NCBI GenBank assembly: GCA_034766995.1
Contig: CM068314.1
Span: 21,744,626 to 21,808,625 of the forward strand
Reading direction: 5' to 3'
Length of the DNA: 64,000 nt
Origin: Acanthacorydalis orientalis
Lineage: Eukaryota > Arthropoda > Insecta > Megaloptera > Corydalidae
The position numbers and the translations under genes were made by a program. Positions 48,255-59,604 of this stretch are shown piece after piece. The notes beneath the pieces are model-generated. The model searched no databases. It had not been told where the DNA came from and saw only the letters and a list, made by a program, of their open reading frames with translations. Numbering within the stretch: position 1 is the stretch's first letter; each line of letters starts with the position of its first letter.

Positions 48255-48385
48255 TCACTAATAAATTTTTCACTGGCCCACAACCCACTAAATTGTTTTC
48301 TGATCAAACATTCACAATAATTGATTATTAAAGATATTTTATTATATTGTGCTCATTTTAATAACGATACTCTGATCTTCAGATC
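48255..48385 (+). repeat. Old dispersed repeat, copy 3
   Basis: TTTCACTAATAAATTTTTCA, CACAACCCACTAAATTG, TCTGATCAAACATTCA, AATAATTGATTATTAAAG and TTAATAACGATACTCTGATC follow the same word order as the copies at 43.4 and 63.3 kb. Confidence 0.5.
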
Positions 48386-48600
48386 TCTAGAGAATACAAA
48401 AATATGTTTCACAGATTATATTTTTTTTTAATTATTCTGTACTTTACCATTCTATGAATGATGGAACCAAAATGCGCATAAAAAACGATTAAATAATAAA
48501 TAATCAATTACTGAACCTTGATCAGAAAAAAAACAATCGGTATTTGTTATGAAAAGGCATGGAGGTAACGAAACGTTCATTTGTAAATATAACTTAGTCT

Positions 48601-49174
48601 CAGAGCCGTGCGGTGGTATTTTAGCGCCAGAAACAGACATTCTTAAAAACTGCCTTTATTCTATACTGAGGTGCCTAATTACGTAAATAGAAAAATCTAA
48701 TAATTTAATGAACGAGTATCAGTCAGTCTCACGCATAACGACATGCAGTATCCTCGTCGTACAAGGAGTGCTCGAATATAAGTACATACAGATTGAATGA
48801 AAATAAATATATTAATGAGAAATATATTAGGTTTCGGTGTATAAAAACATGAAATACAATTATTTGCTCGATTTTAAACATGTTTATATATAAATTTAAC
48901 AATACTAACATATGATATATTAGGAGATTGGATTGAAGGCCGCTGTTCACGTGTGGATGGCTCTAGGTGCAAATGCTGTGGACAGCGATAAATGTATCTT
49001 GTCATTTAAGTTTATCTTCCCGGTTTTTTGAAAATTTTTCCCGGAACCAAAGCACGAGACATTAATAAAAACCACACAAAACATTACACACAATCCACAC
49101 ACCACAAATGCGGATCTATACCGAGAGGTAGGGCACCGCACGAAACCATTATCATAAGGCCAAACCCGGCCCTG
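48601..49174. mobile_element. Possible non-autonomous hAT-like element
   Basis: The left edge CAGAGCCGTGCGGTGGTATT and the reverse complement of the right edge, CAGGGCCGGGTTTGGCCTTA, both resemble hAT ends of the CAGGGCCGG type. The GC-richer block at 48935-49174 (AACCACACAAAACATTACAC and following) belongs to this span. The candidate 8-bp flanks (CTTAGTCT and TATTAAGA) do not match, and there is no transposase remnant, so this could instead be two unrelated fragments. Confidence 0.35.
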
Positions 49175-49429
49175 TATTAAGATTCAGATTAATAAAATTC
49201 ATTTTTATTTTTATTTTATTTTTATAAGTTTATCTAAATATTATTTAAATTTTATTATTCGTTATAAATAAACAAAAACCAACCAAATAATAAAATAATT
49301 GCGAAACATCGAACAAGCACCTTCATACCTGAGGCGCCTGGAGTGATCGCTCCATTGCTCCACGACACCGTACATCCCTGCCTAGACCACACTATCAAAA
49401 ACTATAAAATGAGAAAATGTCTTTTTTAT

Positions 49430-49474
<45 letters not shown>

Positions 49475-49697
49475 GATATGTCTGTAGGCGTAGGTATATT
49501 TGTGAGAGAAAACTTGTACGTGTACACACATGTCAGAAACTCTATAAATTGATAAATAGATATATTGTTTTGTATTAAGTTTCAATTTAGAGCAAATTAA
49601 TTACAATATGAAACTCAATATCTGTTATAATGAAATAAACTTTTAAATCTGTTTACGAAACCATAACTGCTAATCATTTATTCAATCTAATTATACA

Positions 49698-49755
<58 letters not shown>

Positions 49756-50370
49756 AAATATAATATAATATTGCTTTTAATATATATATATATATATATA
49801 TATAGAATCCAAACAATGATCAAATAATATTGAAACTAAACATACATATTTTTTAAATGGAATCTCCAAACCACACGAAACATAATCTTGTACCTTCAAA
49901 ACTTTTCAAATTATATATTGACAACCGAAATCTTAGTAAAATCTACAGAAACTTTGATGAAATGAACAACTATGACAATGAATATAGAAGATAGATTACA
50001 CTGGTTGTAAATGGGATCACATTATAAACCTCACATAATTTGAAAGTTCAGTATATTGTTTAATAGTCCATTTTATGTAATCAATCATAGTTTTTAACTT
50101 GCTAAATTATTTTTGTACCTTCAGTATGTTTTGTTAAATAAAACTTTTCGGATAAACAGTCAAAAATAAATTCTATTTGATATATAATATATAACATTCA
50201 TGTATTTATTTAACAAAAATAGATATAGACATTTCTTTAACAATTGTATCTATTATTGTAATGATCTACAAGGATCTTTTTTTTATTAATAAACAGTATA
50301 ATTGAAAAAATCGCATATATATATATATATATATATTGATTGTTGTTTTAATACAAGCGTTTCGTGCGAA
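49175..50370. other. AT-rich DNA with microsatellites and a short GC-rich patch
   Basis: 49326-49385 (GAGGCGCCTGGAGTGATCGC and following) is GC-rich and looks like the subterminal part of another hAT-type element, without its partner end. (TA)n arrays lie at 49431-49467, 49701-49752, 49781-49803 and 50317-50337. No gene seen. Confidence 0.45.
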
Positions 50371-51107
50371 ATGAATAAAATCGGAATTCGAGTTGTGATT
50401 GAGTTCTTTTTTTTCTAAAAGAGCGAAGGAACCCCATGAAAGGATATTTCCTAAATTGGGTGAACCTTGTTCTTTTTACGAAACCGTTCGGCTTTGGATG
50501 AGTGAATTAAAACGTGGAAAAACGAGCATCGAAGATACACCACGCTCAAGAGGTCCGAGAACAACTGTCACGCCAGAAATCATCGATAAAGTTTTGTGAC
50601 CATGGATGATACTTTATTCATCATTACATGCCAGAGTCGAAAACGAAATTAAAACAGTGGACTGAACCCGGTGAAACGGCTCCGAAGAAGCCAGAAATGG
50701 TTCACTCAGCTGGAAAGGTGAGGCATCAGTTTTCTTCGATGTGAAAGGAATTGTCTTAATCGACTATCTTCAGAAGTAAAAACTTGTGGAAAAACAGTGT
50801 TGTTTCGCCATAAAAATTCACCGACTTATTTAAACATTGTCACTTAGCAAAAATTGTTCAAATTTAAGTTTGAAATTCTTCCGCATTTATCGTATTCATC
50901 TGATTTCGTTCCCTGGGACTTCTATCTGTTCACAAAATTCAAAATGTTCAGACTGGAAAGCAATTTGGATCGAACTAAAAAGTAATAGAGGCCGCAAACA
51001 ACTATTTTCAGAATTTCGAAGAAACTTACTTCGGGAAGGGACTCACGAAACCGGAGAAACGTTGGGGCAAGTACGTTGAAATTCGAGGGGGTTATGTCAA
51101 AAAATAA
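50371..51107 (+). pseudogene. Mariner transposase with internal deletions
   Basis: It starts MNKIGIRVVIEFFFS. The DNA-binding region follows (FYETVRLWMSELKRGKTSIE, DTPRSRGPRTTVTPEIIDKV), then HYMPESKTKLKQW, SVFFDVKGIVLIDYLQK, FEILPHLSYSSDFVPWDFYL, NYFQNFEETYFREG and KRWGKYVEIRGGYVKK before the stop at 51105-51107. At 737 bp it is about 300 bp short of a full mariner transposase. The segments with the first and second catalytic Asp are missing, and the third (in P-W-D-F-Y-L-F) is kept. Several frameshifts are present. The left flank is a (TA)n array; inverted ends were not identified with confidence. Confidence 0.92.
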
Positions 51108-51639
51108 ACTTCACTTAGAAATTGAAGCTGTTGTCTCTAATATCGAAACAAATTACTCTTCAAACCACTCACGTATTACTATTTAATGTACTATATATAT
51201 ATAGAGAGAGAGAGAGAGAATGAAAAAGTCTTTTTCTTTTTTAATAACATTTCTGTTGGTATTACACCAACTCACCTCTGTAAAACAGCACTTCGTTGAG
51301 ACATAGCTGCCGCAGTAATTTATTTTTAAAATTCGCAAAAAAAGTCATTATAAATTTTAAGAATAAGCAACGAATAATTCGAATCAAAAATATTTTTTCA
51401 GAGAACTTGTCTCATTTAATTAAACTGACAAAATATGGTCTACACAAACACAGACATTTCTTACACATATGCTATTATGTACATTAATGAATGAAATTTT
51501 GCAGTAATGTTTATATTTAAACATGTGTCTTTATAAAATAAAAAAAAGTTTTTAAAGCGAAAAATTCTACTAACTTTCATATTACAGTACTTTTAATGTA
51601 AATAAATACATACACATTGAAATAATAAATATATATATA

Positions 51640-51671
<32 letters not shown>

Positions 51672-52196
51672 CGTTTAGGTATTCAATTATAAAAATTAGT
51701 TTGTTCTTTAAGAAGATATAATCCAATTTTATCTATAAAAAGGCTACATTTAAATCTAGAAACTGGTAGAAAATACTTAAATATCTAAAATTAATTCTTA
51801 AATTTTGTGATATGAAATAAAAAATAGCGTTAAAATAGAAAGTATGACACGAATCGAAAAAAAATCTATTTTCAAACTAAATATTCAACAAAAAATTAGA
51901 CACTAATTTTACACTTTATTTTGCTGTATTTCTAAGTAATTATCTAGACATGCAAAGAAAAATTTCTAATGTTTTTTAATAACAAAACTTATTAATTTTA
52001 CTCTGTATCATCTCTGTAAAAATGTATATATATATATATATATATGTATGTATACACACAAATGTATTATGCTTTTGTTCTCTTTTATATAAACCAGCAT
52101 TTTCAATAAAAAGTATGAATTGAAATCAAAATAATTTAAGTTCGATTTTAAAGTAAGTTTATGAAATTATAGTTAATAAGTACATATATTCACACA

Positions 52197-52245
<49 letters not shown>

Positions 52246-52475
52246 TTCAATTAAAACTCACTTATTATTAATAATCAATTCATATGATATCCCAGAAGAC
52301 AATTACTAATTTACAACTATTGACTCAGCATTAGAACTCCATTTATATATTTGATAACTCAATGTTTAATTGCGGTCGTATTTTCTATACCAAATATTTG
52401 TCCGCTTTATTTGTTCATTATATCTATTAAATCAAATATAATAATTTCGCTTTTCATAGCATCAGCAACATACAC

Positions 52476-52533
<58 letters not shown>

Positions 52534-55424
52534 CATAGTCTTTATTGAGATATACATACTTTGTTAATCTCGTATACATGTCACATTTCTCACCACTTTC
52601 ACAGATTAGTAACAAAATTTAAACGTGATAAATACAAAACTTAGCTATTTTAGTACATTTTAATTATAATTCACTTATTATAGTTTACTATATCTGCATA
52701 TTTATTTATTTCTTGTATTCTATTCTTAAAGTACATTTTAATTTACAGCCTTTTGAAGTAATGTTTTAAAATTTTAATAAATTAGCCACAATTACTGATT
52801 CCATAAATTCATTGATGCTAGTCGATAGTTCCAGGCCTATGCAATCTTTTAATGTATTTATAATATTTTTTTGTATTAATTATTATAGTTGTATAAATGA
52901 TATATATATATATATATATATATAAGTTAATAACTAATATTCACCAAAAATAGAAGCATATTTCCACATTTCCGTAACAGTTCTATTAACCAACACATGT
53001 ATCTATCAAAGAAGTCTATCTAAAAATAAATGAATAAATGCATTCACTACTAAGGCATTCGCTACCGTTACTTTCATGGAACATCTTGATATATTCGGGT
53101 CTCTTATCTTGTCAATTTTATAACTGTCTGTCATTTTATTTTGATATCTGAGAAAAATAAATTGAATCGAATATTCTCGTCAAATTCTTGGATAAATTCA
53201 ATATTATACATCGAGTGTTTATTATAATGCTATGAAAATGTTTGATAGATTTCTAAAAAAGGAATTTTTGTTAAATAATAAATTTAATGATCGGTACAGA
53301 AAACTTACTAATAAAATATATTAGATTATTACCACGTATTTCTGTTAGTTAGTGTATATTAAAACGAAAGAAAAGTTTTGGATAAAAGATATAATAATAA
53401 TTATATATTTCTAAAAAAAATACAAGTTACTACCTGAACATCAAAAATGCTTTTCGAGGTTTTTAAAATTGTTCATTCAAAATTTAAATTGTGTACATAG
53501 AGAAACAGTATAATAAAAATAGATATTTATGAAAAAGTGAAAGCATTAATTTTAATAAATTATTTAAATAAATCTATTATTTAATAAAAAAAAATATTTT
53601 TAAACATTTAAAAGATATTCAAGAATTTGATAATTGTCTTTTAATAAAAACAGATATAATTTCCGTTTTTAACTTTATTTCAGATTACAATTTAATTATA
53701 ATTTAGGGTAATTGCTTTTTGGATGTATGAGATATGTCATACAATATATCCTGTGTGTTAGAACTAAAATTAATGGCACATTGATGGACAACCAATCGTG
53801 ATAACCACTTAGCTCGATTACATCGATAAAGTTTTACAAAGTTTTCACTTTGTAAACAATTCAATTCCGATTAAATATAGAACACCATTTTTAGTGAAAC
53901 AAATAATTGTAGCATATACTTACATCATATATTAAATTATTAATTTAAAATTTAAAAGTATTTTGCAAAAAACAATTTTTTTTTCCTGAATTTAAGTATC
54001 TGGAGCAACTCCTGTTCATTCAATGTTGAATTATTTATATTACATACGGTTATTCCTCAAATTGCGTCAACCTTGCGTTACAACAATACTGTTGCAAGAC
54101 TCTTTTTTCTGTAAAGTTCTGGACGCTTTTACTGCTGTATATGAACATCTAAGAATGGACAATTTATTAGAACACTATATAAAAGGTTTGCACCAAATAA
54201 TAATTCAGCATACTTTTAAATATACATACATTGGATACACAAATAATATCACATTTTAACCTTTATCAAAATTAAGATTTATCAACTGAAAAGTATATCA
54301 AAAAGCAATTAATGCAAAATAATCATAATTGACCGGTTAGTGCAAAAAGCACATTGAGTTAAAGTCTCCGATTTCTTTCGCTTTTCGGTTTTCCAAACAT
54401 ATTTATGTTTAGTAACTTTTTAAAACGATTTAAATAAAAAAAAACTAACTAAAGTGTATAAAATACATATTCATAATAAACTCATAGCATATTATTTAAC
54501 ATTTTCACATATTTTAAAACGGTATCGAAATGAAAATTCAAGCATTTTCATTAAGAAAAGAAACGATATATTAAAAACTTAAGCAAAAACTCGATTACAT
54601 CAATCAGCAATTCAAAGTCCTGACATGCCATTTACAAAAATTATTTTAATCGAGTATTTCTTATCATACAATAAATAAAAATTAACTGATATTTCAATAT
54701 AAAGAATCTTAATATTAATTATTAAATAAGTATTTTATTTATTATTTAAAATGAACATTTTAAAAATATTAGTAAATTAATTGTAAATATACAAAACTAA
54801 TATTTGGTTTGTGAAATATATAAAGCATTACCCAAAGGGAAATAATATCTTTGTCTTTGAATAGATATGTATTTACAATAAAATAATAATGAGATATACA
54901 TTGACATTTCGTGATAATAAAACGATTCTATTTTTTACTTGATAAAATAAAAGAAATCACATCAATCTTTAAAACAATCTACGAGGAAATTGTGTCAGAT
55001 GAGTATCGTGTATCAATTTGTTCCGGATCCATTGAACAATAACATACTAACGTCCTATCTCGAGTTAACGATACGTATCGTGCATTTACAGTTTAATCAT
55101 GATTGGAAAAACCTTGATGATATCGGGGGACACTATTAAAGAAATGTAGGACTGTTGCAAGCAACACTTTTCTCTAAAATATAGTATATAACTATCACAA
55201 CATTGTAAAATAGAATATAGAAACGTGCACATTCGCTATCTGAAACCATAAAAAGACTTTTTATTATTATTTATTCTCGACAAATTAATTATTATTATTG
55301 TAAAGTCTAAGGCATGTGATTTTTATAATACACAAAAATATACTTAAGTTTTAATTTTAAACACATACCGCCACTTAAAGAAAAAAATCGTTTAAAAATT
55401 TTTAGAATTTTAATGAATATACTA
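51108..55424. other. AT-rich DNA with many microsatellites, no gene seen
   Basis: (TA)n-(GA)n lies at 51191-51219; (TA)n arrays lie at 51632-51671, 52024-52046, 52200-52241, 52478-52530 and 52901-52923. A 78-codon frame at 54023-54259 has an ordinary residue mix but no recognisable domain. The segment 54990-55140 is mildly GC-enriched (CTCGAGTTAACGATACGTAT). No transposon ends supported. Confidence 0.5.
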
Positions 55425-55990
55425 TTAGGAAAATCATTGCAGTGTTTGTTTTCTGAATTCTGACCTCATTTTTTTCAATGAAAATGCAATTTCATCGTGT
55501 TCATGTTAATATCATTAAAAGTGAATTTTCAGTCTGTAATTTGGTAACACTGACTTTGATTTTATTATTAATTTTGTTTCAAATTGGGCTATTGCATTAA
55601 AGATGGGAAAGAAGCAAATAAGACCATTTTTTTTGTATAAGTACATAATGGATGGTAAAGCAGCAGAAACTATTCGTAACTAAACGATGCTTTCGTTATT
55701 GATACTGTTAAGAAACATACGGTGCAATGGTGGTTCCAAAAATTTCATACTGAGAACGAGAGCTTTAAAGATGAAGGAGGTCGCAGGCGTCCTTCTGCAA
55801 CTCATAATGATCAACTTAAGGCATTACTTGAATCAAAACCACGAACAGCCATTCAAGAACTTGCACAAAAATTAGGCGTTAGTCATCCAACAGTTCTGGG
55901 TCACTTAAAACAGCTAGGAAAATCAAAAAAAGGGAAAAATGTATATGAATCTGAAGGTCATAAACCGCAATTATTTTTCTACCAACCTAA
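55425..55990 (+). mobile_element. Mariner internal-deletion derivative, family A
   Basis: TA (55423-55424) precedes TTAGGAAAATCATTGCAGTG, in which the GGTTGGT part of the usual end has been shortened. The right end, reverse complemented, reads TTAGGTTGGTAGAAAAATAA followed by TTGCGG, the best-preserved terminus of the family, and is followed by TA (55991-55992). The element is 566 bp. Confidence 0.93.
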
Positions 55991-56015
55991 TATTATTAAT
56001 TTTATTTCACTATAA
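55603..56015 (+). pseudogene. Mariner DNA-binding region, one frameshift
   Basis: The first frame reads MGKKQIRPFFLYKYIMDGKA, AETIRN and a stop, caused by loss of one or more bases near 55680. The second frame (55722-56015) reads MQWWFQKFHTENESFKDEGG, then QLKALLESKPRTAIQELAQK, LGVSHPTVLGHLKQLGKSKK and YESEGHKPQLFFYQPN into the 3' end. Two helix-turn-helix segments of the mariner DNA-binding region can be followed across both frames. The catalytic domain is absent at the family junction. Only one frameshift separates it from an open frame. Confidence 0.9.
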
Positions 56016-56148
56016 CGTATATTTCACTACAAAGTATATATTTTTTTATTATTGAAAAAATTAATATCTATATATCTGAAAATTGAATATATTTTAGAAA
56101 AGGTTTTCAACAGATTATCCGAACATTTACTTTACATACATTATACAT

Positions 56149-56191
<43 letters not shown>

Positions 56192-56572
56192 TATTATATA
56201 ATTCATCAATGAAATTAATATAAATCATAAATTTATATTATCAAATCTATTCAAATAAAATGTGTATTGAATAGGAGAAATGAAGTGTAAGAGGTCAAAC
56301 CTAAGTCAATAATCATTTATTTTCCTGTACCAATAATTCATACTGTAACGTTAGTGCCTCAATTTGCAATTCAGTGTTGACCTCAGCAATATTTTACATG
56401 ACCCTTTTTTACAAAAAGAAAATAACTCTTTAAGTTTCAAATTCATTCATTTATATGTATACACAAAATTTAATAATTATTTTCGATATACATAAGCAAA
56501 TTTAAAAATTTACTTTTTATACTAACATGGTTTTCATGGTCAATATTCAGTTGTATCTTGTATGTGTTTATA

Positions 56573-56639
<67 letters not shown>

Positions 56640-57477
56640 GTGTATAATCATTGTACGAAAATCCTCTTTGGTTAGATTAAAAAACATAATGAAAATACAT
56701 TGTATTCTGTATATAGGTCAGTTATTATCATTCTTCTGAAAAAATGCACGTACGATATTAAAAATAAAAACCGTGTACCTGCACGAAAAAAAGTTTTTCT
56801 TGATATTAAAAATAGTTGTGTATTAAATACAGTTCAATGATATATATTTTTTTGTACGTCAATTAAAATAAGTATTTTTGTTAACAAAAATGACAAATGA
56901 TGTGAAAATTAAAAGAACAGCCGTAAATATTTTATATTAATAGAAATATATTATATAATATTCTTATTTCCTTTCAATTACTGTAGCAATTATAGAATTT
57001 ATTATATTGTTTGTTAAGGTTATTTTGAAAATAACTAAGATAATAATGGAAGTTTGAATTGAACGAAACAAGCAATATAACTGTTTTATTTGTTTTGAAA
57101 CATTATAAGAACTTCTCTTTGAATCTATATAACAAGTTGTTTGAAAGATATGATTTAAAGTCAACACCGTATTTCAATTTAGTTAACTTTTCTTCATAAT
57201 GCAAAAAGAATTTATATTTAGATTTCAATAGAATTATATTTATTCTACATTAAGTCGCATAAATATATATTGCTACTGTATAACTTACATACAGATTTTG
57301 TACATAAATTACTGTTTATCATTCCTTTTCTCAAATATTTTTTGTACAGGTTAATAATTTACTAGATTGATTTTCTTTCCGGTCTCTACTCATACCTCTA
57401 GAGTTAGAATATTTGAGTTGTTTTTATTCAAAATGGTTCACCTAAGAATTTTAATTTTTTTCTCTTATTGAAATTAT
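55993..57477. other. AT-rich DNA with microsatellites, no gene seen
   Basis: (TA)n arrays lie at 56153-56187 and 56572-56635. No coding region or transposon end supported. Confidence 0.5.
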
Positions 57478-58018
57478 TGAATTGGTAGGATTTTTTTCAT
57501 TTTTAATTTTTTTCAATGAAAATAAAATTTCATCGTGTTCATGTTAATATCATTTAAAGTGAATTTTTTGATCTATATTTTGGTAACGAGTGCTTTAGTT
57601 TTATTATTAATTCTGCTTCAAATTATGCTGTTGTATTAAAGATGGAAAAGAAGAAAATAAGACCAATTTTTTTGAACGAGTTTAAAATGGCTGGTAAAGC
57701 AGCAGAAACTGATCGTAAACTAAACAATGCTTTTGGTGTCAGTACAATAAAAGAACGTACAGTGCAATGTTGGTTCCAAAAAATTAGTGCTGGTGACGAG
57801 TTCTTCGAAGATGAAAAATATCGTGGACGTCCTTCTTCAGTTCATAACAACCAACTGAAGACGTTAGTTGGATCAGAACCACGTATACCAATTGGAGAGC
57901 TTGCACAAAAGTTAGGCATCAGTCATCTTACAGTTCTAAACCACTTGAAACCACTTAAATTAAAAAATCAATAAGAATTTGAAGGTCATAAACTGAAATT
58001 ATTTTTCTACCAGCCTAA
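57478..58018 (+). mobile_element. Mariner internal-deletion derivative, family A, with intact ORF
   Basis: The left end is decayed (TGAATTGGTAGGATTTTTTT), but the leader is recognisable (CATCGTGTTCATGTTAATAT). The right end, reverse complemented, reads TTAGGCTGGTAGAAAAATAA and is followed by TA (58019-58020). About 541 bp in all. Of the four near-complete family A copies this one has the oldest-looking left end but the only uninterrupted reading frame. Confidence 0.92.
57642..57974 (+). CDS. Mariner transposase DNA-binding region only, 110 residues, intact ORF
   Basis: ATG at 57642 matches the family's start (MEKKKIRPIF). Residues 1 to about 45 hold the first helix-turn-helix (KAAETDRKLNNAFGVSTIKE, then RTVQCWFQKISAGDEFFEDE). 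A linker with YRGRPSSVHNNQLKTLVGSE leads to a second helix-turn-helix at about residues 80-105 (IPIGELAQKLGISHLTVLNH). It ends LKPLKLKNQ where a full transposase would enter the catalytic domain. In the known mechanism this region binds the inverted ends. A protein like this could at most occupy ends or interfere with an active transposase; whether it is expressed is unknown. The frame may be open by chance in a decaying element. Confidence 0.7.
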   Translation: MEKKKIRPIFLNEFKMAGKAAETDRKLNNAFGVSTIKERTVQCWFQKISAGDEFFEDEKYRGRPSSVHNNQLKTLVGSEPRIPIGELAQKLGISHLTVLNHLKPLKLKNQ

Positions 58019-58530
58019 TATTTCTTGATAAATAAGAAAAGGTAAAAATATAATCCTATATCATCCTATCCAATATTTCTGTAATATATTTCATTTTATT
58101 GTTTAAAAATTATTAAGGTTAGAATTAAGATTAGAACAATGAAGGTTAAAATTCAGAAAACAAAAACCGCAATTGTTTTTCTGCCAACCTAATACCTACT
58201 CTCATTTTTTCTATTTCTGTTCTATCGTTTAATTCTATTTACTCTTCTTATTTCTTTACTTATGCAGAATTTTTTTCAACGATTATAAATTTCACAATCG
58301 TTAATGAACATTTGAACTTTGTCAAACAGTAGTTATATTACTTTTATACAGTTCTTTAGAGAAATTTTAATTCCCTGTAAGTTATTTTGGTTTATATTCA
58401 TTTAGAAAATATTTCTATTCGAAAAATTCTGAATGAAAATCAATGATTTTGAATTTTATTGCAAAACATTGTAAAATTAGTTTAAAAATTATATTTAAGT
58501 ATCGTTTGTCAGTTAAAGTTTGTTTCTTTT

Positions 58531-58534
<4 letters not shown>
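58019..58534. other. AT-rich DNA around an inverted mariner end, no gene seen
   Basis: Apart from the solo mariner terminus noted separately, only AT-rich unique sequence is present. Confidence 0.45.
58145..58192 (-). mobile_element. Solo 5' end of a family A mariner, inverted
   Basis: On the minus strand the segment reads TTAGGTTGGCAGAAAAACAA, then TTGCGGTTTTTGTTTTCTGA, the canonical 5' terminus and leader of family A. It is followed outward by TA (58193-58194). Similarity may extend left to about 58115. It lies 127 bp from the right end of the 57.5 kb copy in opposite orientation. Confidence 0.88.

Positions 58535-58607
<73 letters not shown>
58535..58607. repeat. (TA)n microsatellite
   Basis: Two TA runs joined by one TACATA interruption. 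Confidence 0.94.
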
Positions 58608-59117
58608 ATCAATTTCAAAGGGTCCCCCCATTTAAAAAAGAAGACTCTGTTTCAGAGAAAAGTAACTAGATATACACCTAATGTATTATTCATGACTCGA
58701 GTGCACGGTCACGTTTTTTCGCTATGCGTTACACTGTATTGTATGTATGCAGGAATTTGTAATCTGATTTTATTTAAAGCCGATTGTTGGGTTTTAGGTG
58801 GTTACGATAAAGACTAGCACTTTAGCTTAATGCATGAATCGTTATATGAGTCGTTATTTTCAATTGCTTTTTTTCGTTTCAAACCAAAAAAAATCGATCT
58901 ACTAATTGTAGAAAATAATCGATTTTTTTGTTCAATCTTCGTATTGCGTGAGTGTTGTACTGAGGAGGGGTCTTTAATGAGATATCTGAGTACATACTAC
59001 TGAGTATATTATATTTCGCCATTGTATGTACAGTTTTTTTTACGAAAACATCTCTTTTTTATATCGTTCTGAATTTTCTTTTTATATGTTTCTTGTTTAA
59101 TCTCAAATATTACAATA
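58608..59117. other. AT-rich DNA, no gene seen
   Basis: Moderately GC-enriched between about 58670 and 58860, but without recognisable features. A 62-codon minus-strand frame at the right edge overlaps the mariner end that follows and is a shadow. Confidence 0.45.
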
Positions 59118-59119
59118 TA

Positions 59120-59345
59120 CGAGGTCAGACAATTAAGTAATGCGACCGATTTTTTTTCTCGGCCTGTGGTAACACTGCGAACCTGTAACTCCGCCACCGT
59201 AATAGCAGATCCCTACTCTCTCGATTGAGACCTTGACCACCTTCGTACGATCATTTCTTCGCCAGCTGTTTAGTGTTTTGTAACAACGCGCGAGTAGTGC
59301 ATGTCACGAAATGAGCAAAAAGCCCACTTAGCCCAAATTAAAAAA
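59120..59345 (+). mobile_element. Mariner-type 5' end with start of transposase
   Basis: After TA (59118-59119) the sequence begins CGAGGTCAGACAATTAAGTA, a typical start for one mariner-type lineage. About 180 bp of relatively GC-rich leader follow, and then an ATG at 59301 opens the frame MSRNEQKAHLAQIKK, which fits the N-terminus of such transposases. The frame collapses into A-rich sequence near 59345. The rest of the element is missing. It might belong to the same lineage as the C-terminal piece at 15.87 kb, which cannot be shown from here. Confidence 0.75.
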
Positions 59346-59550
59346 ACAAATTAAAAAAAGCCCATTTTAAAAAAACAGAACTTTCATATTTATATCAAAA
59401 ACCAAAATCATTCAAAATAATTATAGAAAGCCAAAACATGTCTACATATGTCCTTATTTTTTTTATAATAGTTACATCCTTCATTCTCTAACCGTTCTCA
59501 AGAAAAATGATCTAAACATTTTACCACATTCTCCCTCTCTCTCCCTATAA

Positions 59551-59604
<54 letters not shown>

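Noticed and set aside
54023..54259. 78-codon frame starting MLNYLYYIRL as a possible small gene
   Set aside because: Ordinary residue mix but no domain, no repeat similarity and no supporting signals; indistinguishable from chance at this length.
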